Of a DNA stretch of 64,000 bases, positions 1 to 11,276 are shown one piece after another (the first letter of the stretch is position 1; each line of letters starts with the position of its first letter). Source of the stretch: Pristionchus mayeri (Eukaryota > Nematoda > Chromadorea > Rhabditida > Neodiplogasteridae); NCBI GenBank assembly GCA_036245805.1, contig BTRK01000003.1:35667215-35731214 (forward strand). Direction: 5' to 3'. A program made the position numbers and the translations under genes. Under the pieces are notes generated by a model. The model worked only from the letters and a program-made list of their open reading frames with translations, had not been told where the DNA came from and ran no database searches.

Positions 1-668
1 ATCTCAGAGATACAAGGGGTCGATTATGAATTCTCGATCTGCCACGGGCTGCTGCTGACCCATATTGATCGCTATCTGGTAGAGAGGCGCGAGTGACTCT
101 CCCTGACCTCAAAATTCTCTAACCGACTAGAGAGAGCGAGATAGCGCGTAGAATGGAGAGAGCAGCCTGATCGTGGAAAGGGAGACGAGAGAGGAAAAGT
201 GTCAGAAAGTGAAGAGGAAGGTCTCCCTTTCTGATGGTTTCGCTTTTCGATTTGAAAGCTTCCTCAATCTAGTAGCAGCGTTGAGAGTGGCAAAGTGCTG
301 TTTTTCAAAGTGCCGGGTCGGTCATTATCTCATCCACGGGATCACACAAGGAAACGCCGCTGGATTCAAACTGAACTCGCTGTCGAAGGTATGAGCAGGA
401 TACAAGACAAACTAACCGGTTTTGAGTTTGATTTCTTTTTTATAAATGTTATTCACCTTTACGAACCGATTATTGGATTGCGCCGATAGCTAAAGATGAA
501 ATATTAGATGTGAAACATAGAACAAAGGGTTACGCAAAATCGAAACAGAAGAGAGCGTCCTTGACTTTGTTAATCTCGATGTATTCGTTTTAACGGATCC
601 GCTCATACTCAATTCGCATTTGCAGGACGTCGACGTGCGCGCATCATGCGCTGCGTCACAAACAATTA
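1..668. other. intergenic, no gene recognised
   Basis: I see no exon with recognisable protein similarity. Around 105-165 there is a degenerate half-copy of the CTCTCTC/GAGAGAG hairpin repeat found many times later in the window. The open frames here are short and look like chance. Confidence 0.5.
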
Positions 669-741
669 ACCCTTCTGTAGAACTTTCAGAGTAGGTTCAG
701 AAAATCTCTTAAATAATTCTGTGAAAGTTCTACAGAAGGGT
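669..741. repeat. short hairpin (MITE-like)
   Basis: ACCCTTCTGTAGAACTTTCA at the left is matched by its reverse complement at the right end (TGAAAGTTCTACAGAAGGGT). About 30 bases separate the two arms, so the whole piece can fold as a single stem-loop. It has no coding capacity. It is probably a miniature inverted-repeat element. Confidence 0.75.
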
Positions 742-851
742 ACATTTTTGGGTTATCATACGCCCTAGTGATGGTTTCATGTGAGTGTCACTTGGTGCCA
801 CACAACTCGGCGTACTCTCTAGCAAGTCTGAGTGACGAGAGTGCAATCAAA

Positions 852-1106
852 ATTAAAGGAGGAGTAAACTCAAAATTCAATTTTTGAAGCGATTATATAC
901 ACTGCATAGAGCTCAACATCGATAAGACGCTCCGAAATTTTCATATTGATATCTCCATTCCGAACAGAGTTATAGCTAGTTAGCTGGGAGCCAGATCAGG
1001 GAAAGCTCAGGGAAGGGAGCGAGATATCACGCGACTTGAAGAGAGTGCGTCCCTAGGTGAAACATATTCCAACCGGGCGCGCGTTTGCATTTACTCCTCC
1101 TTTAAT
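852..1106. mobile_element. 255-bp MITE with 17-bp terminal inverted repeats
   Basis: The ends are perfect inverted repeats: ATTAAAGGAGGAGTAAA on the left and TTTACTCCTCCTTTAAT on the right. The interior (GATATCTCCATTNCGAACAG, AACCGGGCGCGCGTTTGC) recurs at about 20878-21090, where the left end is also present but the right end is replaced by another palindromic element. No transposase is encoded, so the element would be non-autonomous. Confidence 0.8.
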
Positions 1107-1519
1107 AGAGAATTTGTTTCGATTCCATCCCCATGGTCATCTCACTAATAAACTTGCACAAGAGAAGATTGGGGATCAGTCCATAAATCTTTGATTTATG
1201 TTTCACAGCGGGGTCATGCCCTCAAGTTTTTCGCAGTTTCAGTATCAATGGGGCCTGAGTTGAAAAAAAAATCAAGATCAACATTTAATTGATGTCAAGT
1301 GATATGGCTGCAACTTTCGCCTGCAATGATCACGAACGAATACAAGGCGTGGCCTAGTGCTTGCAACAGCCTTCCTAATTAGCCACGTGGTTTGTTCACT
1401 TCTCGTGCATACTCACTTCCTCTGACTATTGATCGAGTTTTGGAAAAAAAGTTGGTGGTGAATGTGAGAAGGCCACCTTAATTTGCAGGTTGTTGACTCT
1501 AAATGGATGAATGGATATA

Positions 1520-1743
1520 ACACACTATCTGAGAGAATCGAAATACACTTGGCACAGGCCGAAAATTGAAATCTCTTTTGACTTCACCAATAGGTAGTAC
1601 TCGACGAGGGTAATCGACGAGCATCGCCAAAATTTCGATCCGCATCCGCGCGCGCGGCGGCGCGGATCTTCAATAAAACAGCAGTAATCCTCGAAATTTT
1701 GTATATCGATCCTAATCACTGCGACGGTAGGGGCGTCGCAGTG
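1520..1743. repeat. fragment of a palindromic repeat family
   Basis: The stretch from CACACTATCTGAGAGAATCG to GCGACGGTAGGGGCGTCGCA matches the left arm of the palindrome at about 37966-38190. Shared pieces include the CTTGGCAC motif, TTCACCAATAGGT, GATCCGCATCCGCGCG and CACTGCG(A/G)CGGTAGGGGCG. Here only one arm is present, followed directly by the minisatellite. Confidence 0.7.
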
Positions 1744-2407
1744 ATACCGTATACCAATCGTTAATTAGCCATGGGTCAACTCTTATTCCGTGGGTCAGAT
1801 TTATGATTTTGACCTTTGATCGTTGAATTACCGTATACCAATCAATAATTAGCATTGGGTCAACTACCGTATACCAATCGATAATTAGCCATGGATCAAC
1901 TCTTATTCCGTGGGTCAGATTTATGATTTTGACCTTTTATCTTTGAATTACCGTATACCAATCAATAATTAGCATTGGGCCAACTACCGTATACCAATCG
2001 ATAATTAGCCATGGGTCAGCCATTATTCCGTGGGTCAGATTTATGATTTTGACCTTTGATCTTTGAATTACCGTATACCAATCAATAATTAGCATTGGGT
2101 CAACTACCGTATACTAATCGATAATTAGCCATGGGTCATCCATTATTCCGTGGGTCAGATTTATGATTTTGACCTTTGATCTTTGTATCACCGTATACCA
2201 ATCAATAATTAGCATTGGGTCAACTACCGTATACTAATCGATAATTAGCCATGGGTCATCCATTATTCTGTGGGTCAGATTTATGATTTTGACCTTTGAT
2301 CTTTGAATTACCGTATACCAATCAATAATTAGCATTGGGTCAACTACCGTATACTAATCGATAATTAGCCATGGGTCATCCATTATTCCGTGGGTCAGAT
2401 TTATGAT
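1744..2407. repeat. 120-bp tandem repeat (minisatellite), about 5.5 copies
   Basis: The unit repeats with an exact 120-base period, so the same phrase (TTATGATTTTGACCTTT) opens at 1921, 2041, 2161 and 2281. Each unit contains two related half-units that start ACCGTATACCAATC, so the array probably began from a shorter 60-base repeat. Copies differ by only a few bases. It is non-coding. Confidence 0.92.
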
Positions 2408-3259
2408 TTAAATTTTTGAAATTCGCTAGGACGGGGCCCCCGCCGTAGGCGGAGGCCAGACTGGCTAGTTAGTAATAATTCACCATGCAACGAAAAACCC
2501 ATGCAAATACGCTTCATCGTCTATAAAACAGTTGGGGTTTTGTATCTGAGCAATTATGCATCGTCCTGTTGTGCCACACGACAAAATAAAAAATAACATG
2601 GACAATTTCAACCACTAAAGTCTATAACAACGTATGTGCGGGTCTTCGAAGACAGCAGAGACAAAAGCAAAGACATGCAAATCCTGATTGCTTCATCGCC
2701 TACTAATCAGGGATGCTTTTGTCTATTTGCATTGATCTCATGACAATCTTCCCTCCATTTCCTTCCACTCTGGGTGCAAAAACGGCGCCGCGAAGTCACA
2801 AAACTGAACGATCTCTCACCCTTTCCATCCTCTTTATTTTGCAAACCTCGTTGATCTCCTCTCTCTCTCACTTTCTTATCAGTTCTGGGTTCTCCCCTCA
2901 CTTCACGTGGCTCGTTTAGTCACTTCGAATTAGCGTTCATACATTGAACAGTCAAACAACTGAGTTGCACACTCACCATGCTTCCTTGGTCCCCCCGCGT
3001 CGATAGTAGCATTGTCTTTGGTGTCCCGGATAAGAAATTTCGGATTTGCGCAGGCATTCTAATATTATCGTATCAGCGGAACTGTAAATTGTTGTTATCC
3101 GACCTCGTGCCAAATATCCACACACGTGGCTTGCAAATACGCGTTGCTAACATGCCTGCTTATGCTCTTTCTTTCCTGAACAAACGAATCATTGATGAAG
3201 GGCAAATATTAGAGATTTCGACCAACATCCTCTCTCCTCTCTCTCTACAGTCTCGGTGT
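2408..3259. other. region upstream of the NHR zinc-finger exons
   Basis: A GC-rich patch at about 2425-2462 (CTAGGACGGGGCCCCCGCCG) is related to the inverted sequence at 42885-42945. From 2978 an open frame runs unbroken into the first zinc-finger exon in the same frame, so the true start could lie as early as 2978. A CTCTCTACAG acceptor at 3241-3250 sits just before the ATG at 3260, which suggests either an upstream exon or a trans-splice site. I cannot choose between these. Confidence 0.4.
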
Positions 3260-3929
3260 ATGATGGAATTTCCGCGCCCGAAGAGAATTTGCATGATCTG
3301 CAGTGGCAAGTTGGTCCAGTTTTCCTGTTTTTAGAAATGGAAAAAAATGTAAAATTCAATTATATTTTAAAATGTATATTATATATTTTTTTTAATTTCA
3401 GGGCAGACAGTGCCCACTTTGGAGTCGAGTCGTGTAGAGCGTGTGCAGCTTTCTTCAAAAGGGTAAGACATTTCGCAAACAAACTTAGATTTGTATCGAA
3501 AACAATGAGTATTCTGAATATTTAAAATAGTCTGAAAATACCCAATCTGCCAACGCTATCATTCTAGCTCGAAGCATGCGCTGTTGTATCGTACATGCAC
3601 GCTCTTTAGGAGATTTTCGGCCCTTTTTCCAGCATATGTTTACAATTTTAGACAGTTCTGCTCAATCGAAATTACATCTGCAGGCAGAGCAATGACAAAT
3701 GCGAAGTTAACACAGGCATGCATTTTGTTTATATTCTTGTTATATTACTTTTTTTTTGGTATATGAATTGACTATCAGTCATTACGTGTTGTTGGATTCA
3801 TTATGGCTAACTAACTTATGTAACTTGAACGACGGAAAATAATTAACATTTGAAATTTTGCAGCAGCTCGATTCACATGTCGGCGATGCCGCTACGTCAA
3901 GTGTCTAGCTGTAGGAATGGATAAGGACA
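3260..3929 (+). CDS. nuclear hormone receptor copy A: DNA-binding-domain exons
   Basis: Four exons (3260-3309, 3402-3462, 3652-3715, 3864-3929) join in phase to give a complete two-finger NHR DNA-binding domain. The first finger begins ICMICSGK and continues to the P-box region VESCRACAAFFKR. The second runs YICRQSNDKCEVNT to FTCRRCRYVKCLAVGM, with nine residues between its second and third cysteines. The CRACAAFF signature is typical of the expanded nematode supplementary NHR family, zinc-finger transcription factors that bind DNA in the nucleus. Introns 1 and 2 are GT-AG. The third needs a GC donor (CACAG/GCATGC) to keep the frame. The start codon is a choice: ATG at 3260 or 3263 follows a good acceptor, but the frame is open back to 2978. 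Ligand and target genes cannot be inferred. Confidence 0.87.
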
Positions 3930-4867
3930 GTGAGTATTTCTACTCATTATAATTTTCATTTCTTGTCTAACGCATCCCATCAAGATTAGGAAAAACATCG
4001 TTAATGATCATAATAAAAAACACCGTGCCGTAATAGGACAAACTGTTTCTCCCTCTCACATCTTCCATTATCTTAGGAAGTACCCCTTCCCTTCTCACCC
4101 TAGGCAACCCTAAATCAGGTTAATTAATCCAGGTGTCCCTCCCACTCCCAACATGCACATCTCCGATTCCATCTGGAGAGAGCCTAAGAGGATCACGTCG
4201 GAATCTGAAATTGTACATTTTTCGTTAAAAACATTTCGAAATTTCGAGATCAAGTGCTCTGTTTGCGCTATCACATTGCGTGTGTGATTTTTGTGATCAC
4301 AATTCCTTTCTTTGAAAGTTGCTTCTTTTGCAACTATTTGGGCATTATTGACTAGATATTTGCACTTTATACAAATTCAGTTGGTTAACAATTCAAGAAT
4401 CTAACCTATGCAAAATAGTTGTTAATAGATTTATAGTTCAGAGTGATCCGGGATCGTCTTCGGAGCCCTCCCTGCTCAAGCTGATCGCTGAGAGATACTA
4501 GTAAGGTTTTAAACCTCTGGTTTAAGATATTCATCTAAATGAATCATGAACAATATCAGCCAACACTGTATGTTAATGCGAGTTTAAGCGAGAGTGAAAG
4601 TTCATTAGTTATTCGAGTATGATATCGATCAGTTTATGCGAAACAATGTGTTGTGAGCTCAAGATCGTTCGGAATGGGTTGGAATAACCAAGGTTATTTG
4701 CAGTCTCATGGAGAGCATCGGTAGGAGGAGCGACGAACGAGTGATGACCGATGCTCTGGGCGACAGAGTGCAGAGAAAGGTTAAAGCCTTCCCCATTTTG
4801 GAGTACGTTGTCAATATGATTCGTTGATGAAAATTGAACAAAACCATTGCTTAATGACCGAAAAATA
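3930..4867. other. intron sequence of NHR copy A, no feature seen
   Basis: Long intron following the zinc-finger exons. It is AT-rich with no convincing exon. Homopolymer tracts and short repeats only. Confidence 0.4.
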
Positions 4868-5233
4868 TGGGGGGGTGACAACTGGTAAAACGACAACTGG
4901 TAAACTCGTCGCCGTTCCTTTGCAATTTGGCGCAGCGACTTGGGAGTTGTTTCATTGTAATCAGTATGCGATCCCATACATGTGAATGTATTAGTCTTGT
5001 TACCAGGCGATCATGAGTTTTAACGTATAGGGGGTCATGGAAATGCACAATCCATGAATCCCGGGTCGTTGATTTGGAGTAAAACTCATGATCGCTTTTT
5101 AGCAAGACTTGCATATGCAAATGTAGGGGAGCACATACTGATTACAATGCAACAACTCCCAAGTCGCTGCGCCAAAATGCAAGTGAACGGCGACGAGTTT
5201 ACCAGTTGTCGTTTTACCAGTTGTCACCCCCCA
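4868..5233. mobile_element. palindromic element with G-tract ends
   Basis: The left end GGGGGGTGACAACTGGTAAA and its following bases (CGACAACTGGTAAACTCG) are repeated in inverse at the right end (ACCAGTTGTCGTTTTACCAG, TTGTCACCCCCC). The arms are about 150 bases, with inner sequence GCGATCATGAGTTTTA shared with the neighbouring element at 5463-5915. There is no transposase. It lies inside an NHR intron. Confidence 0.8.
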
Positions 5234-5462
5234 AAATATGATTAACGTTTTATCTATTCATCTCGGTCGTCCCTTACCGAGAAGCATAGCTCCTAGACAA
5301 TCTGAGCAGCTCGCTCATGGCTAGTGACCATCTGCATTTGCAGAAGGGGAAATAGGCTCTGAATTGTGGATTGCTGCATTTGATCCAGTCTGGTCGAGGG
5401 ACGTGCGGATTCGTGATTCGTCATTGCTCTGACTCGTAGCCGCACCTCGTACCTCTCCCCTT

Positions 5463-5915
5463 CGGGGGGCGGACAAAACGTATATGCCCTCTACTACATC
5501 ACCCTGATTAGATCCTTTAACTAGGCGATCATGATTTTCACTCACCTCCAACGTATGTTTCATGGTCGAAAATTGGGAATTTTAGTGGAAAATCACGGTT
5601 ATATAAACATTAAATGCCGTAACTAATTGATACCCATGTTACTGGACTGCGTTAGTTCCTAGGTTACTCGAATATCAATTGGATATGGCATTAGATGTTT
5701 ATCTAACCGTGATTTTCCACTAAAATTCCCAATTTTCGACCATGAACCCCTATACGTTGGAGGTGAGTGAAAATCATGATCGCCTAGTTAAAGGATCTAA
5801 TCAGGGTGATGTAGTAGAGGGCATACTGAGAACAATGCAACAACTCCCAGGTTGCTAGATCAAATCTCCAGAGAAAGGCAATCCGTTTACGTTTTGTCCG
5901 CCCCCCCCCTCCCCT
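5463..5915. mobile_element. second, related palindromic element with G-tract ends
   Basis: The left end GGGGGGCGGACAAAACG pairs with CGTTTTGTCCGCCCCCC at the right. The inner arms (GGCGATCATGATTTTCACTC; AAAATTGGGAATTTTAGTGG) are inverted around a centre near 5680. The CATGATCGCCTAGTTAAAGG motif relates it to the element at 4868-5233, so the two look like members of one family that inserted side by side. Confidence 0.8.
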
Positions 5916-6302
5916 TCCCCTTAGTCTCTCAAGCTATTTGATCACTTGTGTGACTTCCAGATGTCTAATAGTTAATCCCACTATGCTTATCTGTGACTTC
6001 GGAAGTCGAAGATAATCATCAAACAACGGCTTTCAAAGAGGAAGTGGAAGCTGACGTCGAAAAAAATTGAAATGCGTAACGATAGTATTCGTCTTAATGT
6101 GGCGTATCAACAAGACATTTATATCAATATGCTGCAAAAAACATCCGCAAAAGATTTTCTTGTGCATATTTCCTCTAAATTTACTCCCGGAATGGATACA
6201 GGGATACAGGATCATCGATTACTCCGGGAACTTTAAAAAAATCTCTAAACCGTTTGTACCGGGTCCGTACTGATTCTCTAGTGATAGTCGTGCTGCAACA
6301 AA

Positions 6303-6345
6303 TTTCAGAACGGTTTCATCGCTATCGCCATCGGTCTGCAAATCT
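6303..6345 (+). pseudogene. truncated duplicate of the NHR exon at 6493
   Basis: TTTCAGAACGGTTTCATCGC and the bases that follow copy the acceptor and first 40 or so bases of the exon at 6493, but an in-frame TAG follows. It looks like a short local duplication that left a broken exon copy inside the intron. Confidence 0.65.
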
Positions 6346-6492
6346 AGTGCACACGTAATAGTATTCAGCCAGTGTCCAAATATCCTAAAAATCATAGAAG
6401 TCAGGTGTTCATGTGAGCGAACGAAAAGCAGAGTATATATGTAAGTAGGGCAATAGTGTCCAAATTTATATCACGATATATGTTAATTTCAG

Positions 6493-7397
6493 AACGGTCT
6501 CATCGCGAGCACGATCGGGCTGCAGAATCAGTGCACGCGAGCTTCTCTTCAGACGATGACCGACTTCGCCCTCTGCTGCTTCCCTGAAATTAAGGAGTTC
6601 GACCCGCAAGAAAAGGTGCGAACTCAATTCGAAAAACATATGTTTAACATTCGAGAAAAAAAGAAAGACATGACTCTTCAATAGGGTTCTCTTGATGGAA
6701 TTGATTCCGGAATTCCATTCGTTATTGGAATTCCAATAAGAGACGATTTTTCATTCCGATCATTTTGATCGAAGATCGGTCTGAACAAAAATCACTCTTT
6801 TCGCTTGAGTTTCACCGACAAATTACCTCCCTTGTTAATGGAATTCCATATAGTTATTGGAATTCCAATTGCATTTCAATTTCATCAAGGGAACCCTACT
6901 CTTCAATCGATCTCTAGACTATTTAACCAGCGAAAGAGCACACAGAATGAAGTGCTCTTTCTGGTTAGGATTGTTAAATATTGTATCTCAAGCTCGTTTC
7001 AGTGGTTGCTGATCAAGAATTGGTTGACGTCTCGTTTCATATTTGACGGAGTCCACAGAGCACAGATCTACTTCCCGGGAAAGCCAAATTAGTGAGGGAA
7101 TTCCCCTCACGTTCTTTTTTTTCTGGTGCTAGGTCGGATGAAAACTATTGCGTCATGCGGCTTTTTATGTCTCAAATGCAGTATTGCTAAATAGTGCTCA
7201 CACGATCTAGTGCCGCTGAATCATTAGTGCGTTTCCACCTTTTTCAATCAATGATTGGCATGGTTAACCTGAACTTAAATCATAAATATAATTGCAGCGT
7301 GATGGTCACCTTCCTGACCTTCGCCGACATCGACAACGCCGACTACTACATCGCAGATCTGGATGCCATCTACGACAAGGATCACTCAATTAGGCGA
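6493..7397 (+). CDS. nuclear hormone receptor copy A: middle ligand-binding-domain exons
   Basis: Two exons resemble the middle of the nematode NHR ligand-binding domain. Exon 6493-6615 reads NGLIASTIGLQ through to FALCCFPEIKEFDPQEK, which fits the family motif of a proline-led FPEFxxL-DK helix. Exon 7298-7397 reads VMVTFLTFADIDNA then YYIADLDAIYDKDHSIRR, which fits the following helix and the DY-x-DL-x-x-x-Y segment. Phases of these two exons do not join directly, so an exon between them is missing, unrecognised or lost. A 217-bp MITE lies between them. A degraded copy of the second exon appears at 27547 in NHR-B. Identification rests on motif order and on the intact C-terminal exons at 22768-23673. 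Confidence 0.6.
6682..6898. mobile_element. 217-bp hAT-like MITE with 8-bp target duplication
   Basis: The ends are TAGGGTTCTCTTGATGGAAT and the near inverse ATTTCATCAAGGGAACCCTA. The 8 bases CTCTTCAA occur immediately on both sides (6674-6681 and 6899-6906), the target-site size expected for the hAT superfamily. The interior is made of inverted GGAATTCC-rich repeats and has no coding capacity. The same termini bound the 5-kb element at 8400-13412. Confidence 0.88.
7122..7190. repeat. half-copy of the CACTAGGTCGGATGAG MITE
   Basis: GTGCTAGGTCGGATGAAAAC followed by TATTGCGTCATGCGGC matches one arm of the palindromic MITE seen complete at 27388, 33465 and 43064. The other arm is missing. Confidence 0.6.
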
Positions 7398-7447
7398 GTT
7401 TATGATTACGTTTTGAACTACAATAGAATATACACTGAAGAATGGTC

Positions 7448-8018
7448 GAAATTTCGGCTCTGTGCGAATACCGTGGTACGTGTCGTTTATCATGGTACGT
7501 ACTGCGTACCACGTGGTACATAACTACTTATTATGGTACGTACTATACCCCCGTGGTACGTAACTTATTATGGTACGTGTAACAATCAACTTTGAGACTA
7601 CGCAATCATTCATTGTTCTAGCCATGAACATTTGTGTGATATTTGTGATTGAATGATCACATTTCAAATCACGTTTCTTCAGTGCTGACATAGATTCTTC
7701 GATGAATGTGAAGTGGTAGTAACTGAAGGGACTAAAGGGCGGGGACATATAGAGCGATAGTCTTGAGAGTTTTACGTTTTAATTACTCCAAAGCACAACT
7801 CGATATTGCGTCTTGTTAGAGGAAACGTATGTGCATTCTAATTTTGTTACGACCTTTGTCCGGTTGCTGTAGAGCGCAGATATTTTGGTGAGTGGAACAA
7901 AAATATTAATACCACGAAAAAGTTACGTACCATAATAAAAAGATACGTACCATGATAAATGATAGGTACCACATGGTAAGTACTACGTGCCACGTTATTC
8001 GCACAGATCCGAAATTTC
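7448..8018. mobile_element. 571-bp palindromic element
   Basis: Left terminus GAAATTTCGGCTCTGTGCGA, right terminus inverse TCGCACAGATCCGAAATTTC. Both arms carry several copies of GTGGTACGTA/TACGTACCA. The centre (about 7600-7900) is unique sequence without an intact gene. The element begins only 50 bases after the NHR exon that ends at 7397. Confidence 0.8.
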
Positions 8019-9226
8019 TGGCTTTAAAATATCGATGTAACCAATCCCGCATTTAAACGACAAGGAGCAATCCATCGGTTAGAGTGGTATTTCTTACCCG
8101 ATAGAATTTTTTGTTATCAATAGTACGAACACAACACTGATGAAACATCGATGGCTGTGATTATGAAATAACGTTGAAACCAATCGGAATATATTATATA
8201 TACACATCCCAAAGTCTTCGTTCCGATCTGCGATAAGGACTCTTCCTATTATATTTCCACCATGTTTCTTATCCTTTCTTCATTTCTTGAAAATACGTTC
8301 ATCTTGTTTTTTTTCCAGGAACGTTTAGAACCACTTTATTTCAGGTGGTTTTTTTACTTTTTAGATCTATAAATAATTCGATCTTACGGGGTTTATGAAT
8401 AGGGTTCCCTTGATGGAATTGATTCCGGAATTCCAATAGTGAGGACAAAGGAGTGATGCAATTCCATTCCTTCCATTCCCCCTGCGCGGAGCGGTGGAAT
8501 GGAATTCCAATAGTTTTGGAATTACATTTGAATAAATTAATTACTTTCCACATATGAGTGCGTTCGCGTAAGAATCGCACTATTCTCGGGAATGGCGGTA
8601 CAGCAAAAAGAGACCCTTCATGGTTTACACTTTTTCTGATACCCCAAAGTGTCCTATATCGATTTCCGTGTTTGAATTATTTTTAGTTATTTAATTAGCA
8701 TAATTATGCATGCTCAAACTTTGACTGTTTCTATGTTCTTTTTCATGCTACTCCGCTGAGATGAGCTGGGTTCTCACGAAACTGGGGAATTAGGGCCTTC
8801 TCGACATGGCGCATCGAACTGTGTCGTTGGTTTATGCAAATTCGAATTTTTAAATTTTCAAGAAAATTAAAAAAAATTTATTTCACAAAAATAAGGCCGA
8901 ACACGGCTGGATTTTTGATATGTTGTGACTCTTGGTATGAACTGAGAAAAAAACTTGGGCCGAGATCGAATAATCAGAATATGTTTAGTCCTTAAAAAAC
9001 TGTGAATTACGTTTAGAGGAAAACGCTTCATTCCGCGCCGCTCGCTCTACTCGCACGGTCAGAAATGACTGTCAAATGAGTTGATTGGGCAGAAACAAAT
9101 GTGTTTCACATTCATTTCTTATTTACGCTCCAAGATCGAAAGCTCGATCGATTATGATGGATATGATTATGAATAGGGACAACAAGGTGGATGGCCGAAA
9201 TAATCCCACAGGCCACATTGTTAGGA

Positions 9227-11064
9227 TAAAACGCGTTCTCCGTAAGAACGCAGTGAAAGGGTGAGATAGTGGCACAACTCCGGCAAAATGGTCGCCCAAA
9301 GCTCAAACATTTAGAATATAACCACTAGGGACCAGTAATCGTTCATTCGAGAGTTGAAGCCAAAATATCGATTTTGACCTACAAAAATCGATAATTTTAA
9401 ATTTTAGATTTCGATCTCGTGTTATATATCATTCGAAAGAGCGTGAAAAGTTATCCTAGGATCTATCGTTTCGTCAAAAATAAGCTATCCGGAAGCGGGA
9501 AATCGAGCAAAATTAATAACTTTTTCGCTCATTTCGACATATATCGCCAAAACTACCCCTCTTAAAGTAACCCCCGCCCTCCAGTTTCGATATATTTTGT
9601 GCCAAATGTATCGTAGAGTACTAATTACTTATGCAATCGCCATATTTTCAGAACTGACAATATCGCTCGAAATTACGACTTCCGTAGATTTTTTTTAGGT
9701 TCCGACCAATTATTCTTCACAGTTTACTAGTGATACACTTCCAAATCGACAACAAAAACCATAAGTGGTCTTGTAGAACATATTTCAGTATTTTCCATAG
9801 CGTTACAAATGCTTTTTCATGTTTCAAAAATCATGATTTTCGCCAATGAAATCTCTATTGCTAACTCATCAGTTCGAAATCATTACGAGTGTTGGCTACA
9901 CAAATTATATAGTATGCATAGCCATGAATGAGAATTGGTGGTAGAGACCTCCACCAATGTTTCGATGCCCCGATTTTTGATGCACAAATATGGAAGATCG
10001 ATTGCTTCGGAAATGTAAACAAGCCGATTTTGAGTTAGATTATGTGAATTTTAATGAGTTATTTGTTTGGACAATGTTTTCCTAAGCCAACGAATCAGAA
10101 TTCAACGAGAAATGCACCAATATTCTCCTTTCTAAAATTTCCTTTTTTTTTACTTTGAAAATTTCCATTTTTATAAAACCTCGAAATCTGGTAAATTTTC
10201 GTTATTTACAGATTCATCTGCACGCCAAACAAATTTCCAAACAATTATTTCATTAGAATTCACATAATCTAACTCAAAATCGGCTTGGTTATATTTCGAA
10301 GCAATCGTTCTTCCATATTTGAGCATCAAAAATCGGGGCATCGTCACATTGGTGGAGGTCTCTGCCACCAATTCTCATTCATGGCTATACATACTATATA
10401 ATTTGTGTAGCCAACACTCGTAATGATTTCGAACTAATGAGTTAGCAACAGAGAAATTTATGATTTCAGTGTCGAAATTCATGATTTTTGAAACATGAAA
10501 AAGCATTTGTAACGCTATGGAAAATACTGAAATATGTTCTAAAAGACCGCTTATGGTTTTTGTTGTCGAATTGGAAGTGTATCACTAGTAAACTGTGAAG
10601 AATAATTGGTCGGAACCTAAAAAAATCACGGAAGTCGTCATTTCGAGCGATATTTTCAGTTCTTCGTCACTGAAAATATGGCGATTTCATAAGTAATTTG
10701 TATTCTACGATACATTTGGCACAAAATATATCGAAACTGGAGGGCGGGGGTTACTTTAAGAGGGGTAGTGTCGGCGATATATGTCGAAATGAGCGAAAAA
10801 GTTATTCATTTTGCTCGATTTCCCGCTTCCGGATAACTTATTTTTGACGAAACGATAGATTCCATGATAACTTTTCACGCTCTTTCGAATGATATATAAC
10901 ACGAGGTCGAAATCTAAAATTTAAAATTATCGATATTTTGGCTTCAACTCTCGAATGAACGATTACTGGTCCCTAGTGGTTATTTTATAAAAGTTTGAGC
11001 ATTGGGAAACCATTTTGGCGGAGTTGTGCCATACCCACTGCGTTGTTACAGAGAACGCGTTTTA
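9227..11064. mobile_element. 1.84-kb palindrome nested in the hAT-like element
   Basis: TAAAACGCGTTCTC at the left is the inverse of GAGAACGCGTTTTA at the right. The arms can be followed almost to the centre near 10150, including ACCACTAGGGACCAGTAATC against GATTACTGGTCCCTAGTGGT. No open frame of note. It is probably an independent inverted-repeat element that inserted into the larger one. Confidence 0.85.
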
Positions 11065-11276
11065 ATGTATATTCATATGGAGCTAAATATGAGGTTGATA
11101 TTTAAAAAATTGTCACGCGGGTGAGATACTGACGAGAGAGTGGAGAGAGATGGACAGCGGGAGTTGCAACCAATGGGGATTAAGAAAAAAAGAACCACAT
11201 AATGAGTTAGCAACCAAATCATTCGGTTGAAAGCGGATTTGGAAGCTCTTTACATTCCGCCCGCTAGAAAAGGTTA

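Noticed and set aside
173..489. Short plus-strand frames at 173-394 and 295-489
   Set aside because: No similarity, no splice context, overlapping frames and basic composition; likely chance.
1744..2407. CRISPR-like regular repeats
   Set aside because: The 120-bp unit is contiguous, with no unique spacers, and the genome is eukaryotic; it is a minisatellite.
3584..3766. Plus-strand frame MYRTCTLFRRFSALFPAYVY
   Set aside because: It crosses the real zinc-finger exon 3652-3715 in a different frame. The phase-consistent reading gives the second finger.
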